Assembly: GCA_023301025.1 (NCBI GenBank)
Contig: JALZUR010000045.1
Span: forward strand, 1 to 54,366
Reading direction: 5' to 3'
Origin: Bdellovibrionales bacterium
GTDB lineage: Bacteria; Bdellovibrionota; Bdellovibrionia; Bdellovibrionales; UBA1609
DNA length: 54,366 bases
Part shown: piece by piece, positions 15,001 through 24,900 of the stretch
Layout: each line of letters begins with the position of its first letter
How positions within the stretch are numbered: the first letter of the stretch is position 1
Notes under the pieces: generated by a model
Database searches by the model: none
What the model saw: only the letters and a program-made list of their open reading frames with translations
Told to the model about the DNA's origin: nothing
Translations under genes and position numbers: made by a program

Positions 15001-18000
15001 GGTGCTGATTCAGTTTCTTCATCTGATCCAAGTGGTGCAGGAGTAGACTTTACAATCAATACTATTGATGCAGGAGACACTCAAACAATCACATTCAACG
15101 TGCTTATTGAAGACAATGCAAATTTACTAAATCCAATTACAAACAATGCGCTACTTTCAAGTGTCGTACAAAATGATATTGATGCAACTAATGATACAGC
15201 AGCTGTAGATATTAATGTGAATTCTGATTTAGATGTATCAATTATTAAGAGTGTTGATAACCCAATGCCATTTGAATTAGATGAAGTGATTTACACTATT
15301 GTTGTTACAAATAATGGTCCTGCGGGAGCTTCAAATGTTGTAGTTAATGATATTTTAGATGCAGGTCTAACTTATGTTGTTGGATCAATGACTGGTGGAG
15401 ATGTGCAAAATGATGCAACTCCAAATAGTGGTGTGGGTTTAGAGTGGACCATCAACCAAATATTAAATGGTGATTTTGTTACTCTTACATTTAGAGCAAC
15501 TCCAAATGCTGGAACTTCTGGCTCAACAATTACAAACACTACCAACATAAGTGCTGTAGATCAGCCAGATGTTGATGCTTTAAATGATGCAAGTACTGTT
15601 GATATAATTGTTAGAAATGATGCAGATTTAATTATCCTTAAAACAGTTGATAACAATCTGCCATCAGAAAATGATGTCCTAACTTATACGTTAACTGTTA
15701 CAAATGCAGGACCTAGTATTTCAAGAGATGTTATTATAAATGACTTAGTTCCAACAGGTTTAAGTTATGTTGTGGCTACTGCAAGCGGTGGAGACATTCA
15801 AAATGATGCAACACCAAATACAGGAGCAGGTTTAAGCTGGACTATAAATGAAATGCTAAACGGTGATATTGTTGTTCTAAGTTTTCAAGCTACTGTTGAT
15901 GTTGGACAAGCGGGAAATATTATTAGAAATACTGGAGATATTGTTTCATTTACAAGTACAGAAGCTGATCCATCAAACAACTCTTCTTTTGTAGATGTAA
16001 CTGTAGACAATGGTGTTGATCTTCAAATTATTAAATCTGTTAATGAAAATAATCCTTCAGAGGGCGATACAGTAAGCTTTACAATCGCTGTGACTAACAA
16101 CGGTCCAAGTAACCGTGCAAGTGCTATTAACATTACAGATGTTGTACCAGTAGGTTTAACTTATGTGACTGCAAGCATTGCAGGTGGTGACACGCAGATA
16201 GATGCTGATCCAAATGGTGCAGGCCTTAACTGGGTTATAAACACGTTAGATGTTGGAAACACAGTTAACCTTACTTTCAATGCCACAGTTGATATTTTAA
16301 CAGCTGGAAATACTATAGTGAACACAGCTGTGTTTAATAGCTTTGATCAAATAGATTCAAACATAAGTCCTGATGACTTAACTGAAACACTAACTGTAAA
16401 TGATGATATTGATTTACAACTTGTGAAAACAGTTAGCCGTCCTGATCCATCACCTTTAGAAGTGATCACATACACAGTGACGTTGACAAACAATGGTCCA
16501 ACAACAGGTGCTAACATCACTGTTAATGATATTGTACCGGCTTTTGTAGATTACCAACCAGGTTCTGCTACAGGTGGAGATACTATAAATGATACTGATC
16601 CAAATGGTGCAGGCATAACGTGGACTATTAATCAGATTAATGTTGGTCAAACTGTAACAATGACTTTTGATGCTGCGGCGCAAATGTCTACTATCAACAC
16701 AACAATCACAAACACTGCTACTTATACACATATTTATAATGACACTACTCCAAATGATTCGCCATCAGTGGATATACTTGTAACTGGTAGATCAGATATT
16801 TTTGTTACCAAAACTGTAGATAACCCTACTCCTAGAGAAGCTGAAAATTTTGTATTTACAGTGAATGTTCAAAACAGAGGACCTATTAACGTAAGTGATC
16901 TTGTAATAGTTGATCCGCTTCCTGCTGGTCTTACTTATGTGAGTGACAACACAGGTAACTACAACCCTGCAACTGGTGAATGGACAATTGGTTTTATCCC
17001 TGCAGGTTCCGCTTCTACACTAAACCTAACAGTTCAAGCTAATCCGGGAACTGGTGGTCAGGTTATCACAAATACAGTAACTGCAATCAATACAATTATT
17101 GTAGACACTAACATTACACCTGATGATCTATCAGAAAGTGTAACTGTTATTGAAAATACAGACATTTATATTTTAGGCTCTGTGTCTAATGCTAACCCAG
17201 ATGAACAAGAAATTGTTACTTTTACTTTTGATATTGAAAACAGAGGTCCTACAACTGGAACAAACTTAGGTTTAGAAACAGTTCTACCTCCAGGGTTAAC
17301 TTTTATACCGGGCAGCCAAACAGGTGGAGACACTTCTAGTGCGACAGGTTCAACTCTTAATTGGAACATAGCCACGTCAAATGTTAATGACATTGATACG
17401 CTAACATTCCAGGTCTCTGTTGATCCAGGAATTGGTGGAAGTAGTCTGTCTGTACTTTTAGATCTTATTGCAATAGATCAGACAGAAGATCCAGTGCCAG
17501 CTGATGACAATCAAGTTGATCTTGTTATTGGTAATGATGCCGACATCTTCTTTACAAAAGTTGCAAATATAAACAATGCAAATGAAGGTGACACAGTAAC
17601 GTTCACAATTACTGCAACAAACAACGGACCAACACGTGCAAGAAATTTGATGATCACAGAAGATCTTTCACCTTTCTACACTTTAGTTAATCAAAGCGCT
17701 ACTGTTGGGACATATACAGGAAATGTTTGGACTATTGGTAACTTGGATTCAGGTGCAACAGCTGTTCTAACCATTGATGTGACTGTTAACGCTGGATCTT
17801 CTGGTCAGACTATTACAAACTTATTAGAAAACCAATCGCAAGATCAAATAGATGTAAATGTGACTCCAGATGATTTAGAAGAGACGGTAATTATTGGTGC
17901 AAACACTGATGTTGAAATTCTTCTCTCTATTATTGATGATCCAGGAAATGACTCAGTTTTAGAAGAAAACCAAGTCTTTACATATCAGGTTTCTGTAAGA

Positions 18001-21000
18001 AACATTGGACCAGCCCAGGTTACAAACTTTAGCTTTGATCTCTTTAATCCGTCTCAAGTGTCTTACAATACTGGTAATGAAACACTTACTTCTGGTAGTT
18101 TCTCATTCCCTACATGGTCTATTCCATCAATCGATGTAGGCGCTACTGAAATTCTAACAGTAGAAGCAACAGTTAACCCTGGTACTTTTGGTCAGACTGC
18201 AACGGCTAATGTAACTAACATTATGATGGATCAAGTTGATGGTAACGTAACTCCTGACGACTTAACTGAAGTAGTTACTATTGATGATGAAGTTGATCTA
18301 TACATTCAAAAGATTGTCGATGTAACTAATCCTAATGAAGGTGATCAAATTAATTTCTCTGTTATTGTTGAAAACAGAGGACCTGCAGATGCTACAGGTA
18401 TTGTAATTGAAGATATCTTCCCGGATGCCTTTTTAAACTTAGAGTTTGCTGCTCCAACTCAAGGTGTATTTAATTCTACAACTAGAGTTTGGACTATTGC
18501 CTCTTTATCTCCAGGACAAACTGGTGTTCTTACACTGACAGCTAGAGTTAGAACTGGTTCAAGTGGAAATACAATTACAAACACGGTCCAATTAACGGCC
18601 CTTGACCAAACAGACTCTAATCTAACTCCTGATGATCTATCAGAAACATTAAATGTTTCAGATGTTGTTGATTTAGAAATTTCTAAAGTGGTTTCTAACC
18701 CAACACCAGACGAAGGTGAAGTGATTACATATACAATCACCGTTAGAAATAATGGACCATCTGTTGGAACTAACTTTACATTAGAAGATCAAATACCAAC
18801 AGGTATAACAGTTCAGAGTATAGTTACAAATATTGGTTCTTATGCACCAGATATATGGTCTATACCAAATCTTCCAAATGGTTTTATTGCTATCATGGAA
18901 GTTGAAGCCCTTGTAGAATTTGGTGTTGGTGGAACTCTTATTAGAAATGAAATTACAAATGTAGCAGTTGATCAAACAGACACAATTGGTGCAACGAATG
19001 ATATTCTTATTGCAGATATCAATGTTAATCACGACACTGATTTCTACATTGAAAAAGTAGCTGATGAAGCTGTTTACTCTGAAGGTGATACTGTGACGTA
19101 TACAATCACCTCAACAAACAACGGTCCTGCTTTAGCACAAAATGCGAGTTTAGAAGATCTGCTACCTGTAGGTGTAACGTATCAATCGCACACGGCCGAC
19201 AATGCTACAGTGTATGATGAAACTACAGGTCTGTGGACACTAAATGATGTACCTGTTGGCCAAACTAATACACTAGAAATTTTAGCTACAGTTGATCCTG
19301 GTACTAACGGCTCAACAATTGTTAATACAATTACGAATGTAACTTTAGATGAAACTGACACAGAAGCAAATCCTGATGATTTAGATGAATCTATACTTAT
19401 TATAAATGATTTAGATATTGCTGTAAGTATTGCTGCAGATGTTACTCAAGTAGATGAGCAAAATGAAGTAAACCTTACAATAAGTGCCATCAACCTTGGT
19501 CCTGCTAGAGCTACTGATGTTCAGCTTAATTATACTGTTCCACCTCAGTTTGCTTTTGTATCTGCAACACCTTCAGTTGGAACTTATGATGAATTAACTG
19601 GTGATTGGGATGTTTCTCAAATTAACGTAACAGAGAATGTAACTTTAACAGTTGTTGTAAGAGCTTTAGAAGGTCAAGGTGGACAGATTGTTCCGATGAC
19701 TACTACGTTAACAGCTGTTAATCAAAATGAAATTCAACCAGCTAATAACACTGACAGTGTAGATGTTGAAATCAATCATGTGAATGATCTTACAATTACG
19801 AAAATTGTAGACAATAACACACCAAAAGAAACTGATAGAGTTATCTTTACTCTTACAGTTGCAAATGCAGGTCCTGCACAATCACAAAACTTGATCCTAA
19901 CAGACAGTATGCCTGCTGGTTTAACTTTTGAATCTGTTGTAAGCGCTACTCAAGGAACATACAATGGCACAGATTGGAATGTAGGAAACCTTTCTATGGG
20001 TGCCACTGCTAGTATTGATATTGAAGCTTCTGTAGATGTGGGAACAAATGGTCAAACAATTACAAATCTAATTACAAATATTGCACAAGACGAAACAGAT
20101 TTAGTTAACTCTGATGATTTAGATGAAGTTTTAGTTATTGATAGAAACGTAGATTTAGAAATTACTAAGACTGTTAATAACCCAACACCTGCTGAAGGGG
20201 ATACGATTGAGTTTACATTGACCCTTATAAATAATGGTCCAATTGAAATCACTAATTTAATTTTAGATGACCCGATGCCTGCAGGATTAACATTTGTAGC
20301 AGCTCAAACGCCTACAAATGGTGTGTTCACTTCGCCTCAGTGGAGCATTGCAAGTCTTCCATCTGGTGATACAGCTACAGTTGTTTTAGAAGCCACTGTT
20401 GATGTGGGTACAGCAAATAGTACAATAACAAACTTAATTACAAGTATTGTTATGGATCAGATTGATGAGACACCTGGAAACAATGATTTAGAAGAGACTA
20501 TTACTGTAGCAAATGAATCAAATCTAGTAGTTACAAAAATTGTTGATAACTCATCTCCAAATGAAAGTGATTCTGTTATTTATACCATTACACTTGCTAA
20601 CAATGGGCCAGCACAAGCAACAAATGTTGCACTGACTGATGTAATCCCAGCGGGTTTAACTTTACTAAGTTCTACTCCATCACTTGGGACATATATTGGT
20701 GATGTGTGGACTCTTGGAACAATGGCTAATGGACAAACTGAAAGCCTTTCTCTTACTGCACAAGTAAATATTGGTCAGTCTGGAAATACTATTGTGAACC
20801 AAGTGACTAATGTATCATTAGACCAAAATGACAGTAACACTGCAGGAGATGATTTAGATGAACCTATTACTGTAGGAAATACTCTAGATCTTGCCGTATC
20901 AATTAGTACAAGTGATACAGTTGTTGATGAAGGTCAAAATCATACTTACACATTACGTGTAACTAATAATGGTCCCAACCAAGCCTCTAATCTTTCAGTT

Positions 21001-21978
21001 GTTGATGCTTGGCCTGCAGGTTTAGAAATTATAAGTGCTAACAGTCCTGACTTTAACATAGGAACATTCACTTGGAACATTGGAACTCTTCCAGTTGGTG
21101 CTAGTGCTGATGTAATTATCACTGCAAGAGCTAGGCCTGGAACTGCAGGAAGTACAATTACAAATGCAATAACTTATAGTTTGGATCAAACAGATTCAAC
21201 TGCGGGAGATGTGTTGAGTGTTGATGTTCAAGTTAACAACAACTTAGATCTTGTGATTGCACATGATGTTGACAATGATAGACCTAGTGAACTTGATACT
21301 GTCAGATTTACTGTAGAAGCTACTAACAACGGACCTGCTAGAGCAACAAATATAAGTTATGTTTACAATCTGCCTGTTGGTTTAACTCTTTCTAGTGTGA
21401 GCCCTGATTCAGGTTCAAGCTTTGCTTCTGACACTTGGACTATACCGCAGCTTGATGCTGGTCAAACTATTGCACTAATCGTAGAAGCTACGGTAAATGC
21501 AGGAACTGCAGGGTCTACATTTACTGCAAATATTGGAACTCAAATACTTGATCAAATAGATTCAAATATCACACCTGATGATTTTGATGAAGATGTCACA
21601 GTAAGAAATGAATCTGATATTTTTGTTCAAAAAATAGCAGATCAAAATATTGTTTTTGAAGAAGATGAAGCTGTATTTACAATCACTGTAACTAACAGAG
21701 GGCCTTTAAATTTAAATACGCTTTCTTTAGACGATGATGTTCCTCAAGGGCTTCAAGTTTTAAGTGCTACAACTTCAAGAGGAACTTATACAGCTCCAAC
21801 ATGGAACATTGGTCCAATGTCAGTCGGTGAAACAGTAACTTTAACTATTAGAACTCAAGTTGAAGAAGACACTGCTAATACTAGTATTGTAAACACTGTT
21901 ACAAATATTGTATCTGACAGGGCTGACAATAACGTCTCTCCTGATGATCTAACAGAAAGTTTGGATATTCTAGGAACT
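1..21978 (+). repeat. Array of 57 tandem DUF11-type repeats (about 385 bp each)
   Basis: Hand count of repeat starts gives 57 units, the first incomplete. Roughly repeats 1-36 use an N-L-S-S-Q or similar linker after the second strand, followed by a V-x-P-x-G-V-T-Y strand. From about repeat 37 (near 14040) the linker becomes the classical N-N-G-P. From about repeat 42 most units end in T-P-D-D-L-x-E. Each unit has a conserved Trp strand and ends in an Asp/Asn-rich segment. Most N-terminal units contain only one or two lysines, so this part is strongly acidic. The count is by eye and could be off by one. Confidence 0.9.
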
Positions 21979-24900
21979 AGTTCAGTAATTGTCTCTATTG
22001 ATTATTCAAAAGAGGTAGTTGCTGTTGGTGATCTTTTAGGTGTAACAGTTGAAGTTGAAAGTTTGATTGATTCAGACTTTAACCCTTTAACAACCACAGT
22101 TCGTCTTCCGCAAGGTATATCATATATAGAAGGTACTTCTAATATCTTAATTCCAGGTGATGATGGAGTCTTTGGCACAGAAGACGATTCTACTGCTGAA
22201 ACAACTGATGCAGAACTCACGAGTCTGAACACGGTACACAGTTTAAGATTTAATGGTAAAACATTGGCTTACGACTACAACACTCTTGGAAGAACCGTAA
22301 ACAGATATACTTTTATGACAAGAGTGGGTGCAACTGCAATTGGTGGAAAACTTACTGCAACAGCTGTGGCAAGCTTTACAGGAGCAGAAGTAAGTTCTTT
22401 AGCAACAGATATTGTTATTGTTGAAAACAATGAAATTTCAGATTTAACAAACATACTTGGTAAAGTTTTTCATGATAGAGATGGTGATGGCTACCAAGAC
22501 GACGCAAGAGTAAGTGGTGTTAAAGTTTATGGCGGAACACCTGTTGAAAATATTATAGAAGACACGGCACAAGTTAGTTATGGTGATGGATTTGAAACTG
22601 TAAGTGGAAACTTAGAGCGTGGATATAGAGTTGGTTACTTAGATTCTAAAAAGAGCATCACAGATGAAAGTTCAAGATCAAGTGCTGTGCTTAGAGTTCA
22701 AGTGCGTGAAAATACGTTAGATGAGTTAGTTGTTAAATCTAGTGAAGGTACTAGAACTGTTATAGATGTTGGTGGACAAAGCTATCACAAGCACAGAGGT
22801 GCTGTGAAAAAAGGTATGAACTCTCAAGATCTTTTAATTAATAGATTTATTAAAGAAATTGATGAAAAAATGTGGCTTTATGTGGTTATAAAAAACCAAG
22901 GTTTAAAAGAAGAAGGACTTCCAGGTGCTAGAGTTATTGGTGTTGATGGTCTTACTATTGAAACAGATGAGTACGGAAGGTTCCATATCTCTGATGTAGA
23001 GACAAGAAGATATAGAATGCAGAATTATATCTTAAAGCTTGATATGAGAAGTCTTCCTGGAAATGCTAAAATGACGACAGAAAACCCAAGAGTTATAAGA
23101 CTTACTGGTGGACTTCATACTAAGTTTAATTTTGGTGTTCAAATGCCAGAAAAAGACGTTAAAGTATATGCGTCTAAAAAGTTTAATGAGATCTTCTTTA
23201 AAACAGGTAAGTTTGATATTGAAGAGACAGAGCAAGAAAAAGTTAAAAAGGTTCAATCAGAGCTTAGTATGCTGCCAATTGAGCTTGAAGACTCAAAAGT
23301 ATTGATACAAGGTTTTGCTGATTACAGAGGACTAAGTTCAGTAAACAAAGACCTATCTCTAAATAGAGCTCAAACTGTTCTTAATAAGTTTGATAACATT
23401 AGACCTGATCTACACTTTAAAATGAGTTTAGATAACGAAGCTCCAAATGAGGGTGATGAAGTTAACTTTACTTTGGTTGTTGAAAATAGAGGATTAGGCG
23501 AAGTTTATGATCTTGTTATTGATATGCCAATGGATAAGCACTTAGAGCTTGTTAAAACTAAAACATCTAAAGGTACATATGATGCTACAAGATGGTTAGT
23601 AGGAAGTCTTGAAGGTAAAGATTCAGCTAAAATTGAATTTACGACAAAAGTAAAAGAATTTACCAGTGATGAAGGCTTTGTAATAGCAGCTAATTCATAC
23701 CTTTATAGAGGAATGGATGAAGCTAAAGAGATAGATACTGTACTCGCTAGTGGAAAAGTTAAAAATGATTTAGATCTTGAAGTTACTATTTCATCTAATT
23801 TAGAAGAAGTAGATGAAAGAGAGAAGTTTGAAGTTGTATACACTGTTGTCAACAACGGGCCTGCGGCTGCAACAAATCTAAAAGTGGAGCTTGGTTCATT
23901 AAAGAGCTTTGATGTATACTCTATGACTTCTGATAAAGGCTCAATAGCTAAATCAAATTGGAGTATAGGAACATTACGTAAAACAGAAAAAGCTGTTTTA
24001 AAATTAAGCCTAAGTGCCAAAGTGAATACAGCTGATCAGTCTATAGATATTGCAATAGATAATATTGGTATGGATCAAGTAGATATTAATCAATCATCAG
24101 ATCTTATGAGCTTGGCAGTTTTAGTCAAAAATGATTTAGATCTATTTATCTCAAGTGTTGTTAGCAAATCAACGGCTGTTGAATTTGATGAACTAACATA
24201 CGAAGTTATAGTTCATAATAAAGGCCCTATTAGAGCTACTAATGTAGAACTTTCTATTGATCTAGCTGATGAGTTTAATTCTCTTAAAACTAGATCTAGC
24301 TCTGGTACCTATAAATCAGGTGTTTGGACACTACCAAGTGTAGAAAATGGCACAAAAGAAAAGCTTAAACTTGTGCTTCAGGTAGCTCCTGGTTCTGGTG
24401 GCGAAACCTTAGTAAATGAAGTTTACGAGGTGTCTGTTGATCAAGAGGATTTAAATACTACTAAAGATATTTATACTACTGAAAGTAAAATTTTAAATGA
24501 AACTGATGTTGTTGTAACAAAAGTTGCATCAAATGAAAGACCACAAGAAAATCAACACTTTGATATGATCTGGACTGTTGAAAACAGAGGACCTGCTAGA
24601 TTAGAGTTCTTTGAGCTTGAAGATATTTTAAGTGATAAATTAGTAGCAGTAGAGGCTTCTAAAGTTGAAACTGGTAGAGTTGAAGGAAACACTTGGAAAA
24701 TTGATGCTCTTAACTCTGGTGAAAAAGTTACTATGACTAAAACTGTTTATGCTGTAGCTGGTACTGGTGATTTAACAATTTCAGATAAAGTTGAATCTAT
24801 CACTCATGAGCAGAAAGATACAAAATCTAACTCTAAACTTATTGCTAAAGTTAAAATTGACAACAGTACTGAACTTGAGCTTATTAAAAACTTCAATGCT

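Noticed and set aside
1-21978. The tandem repeats as a CRISPR array or satellite
   Set aside because: The period is about 385 bp, the frame is kept throughout and the units are divergent at DNA level; they encode protein domains.
23108-23305. Plus-strand 65-codon frame inside the OmpA-like region
   Set aside because: Out of frame with a well-supported domain, no signal or start site; a shadow.
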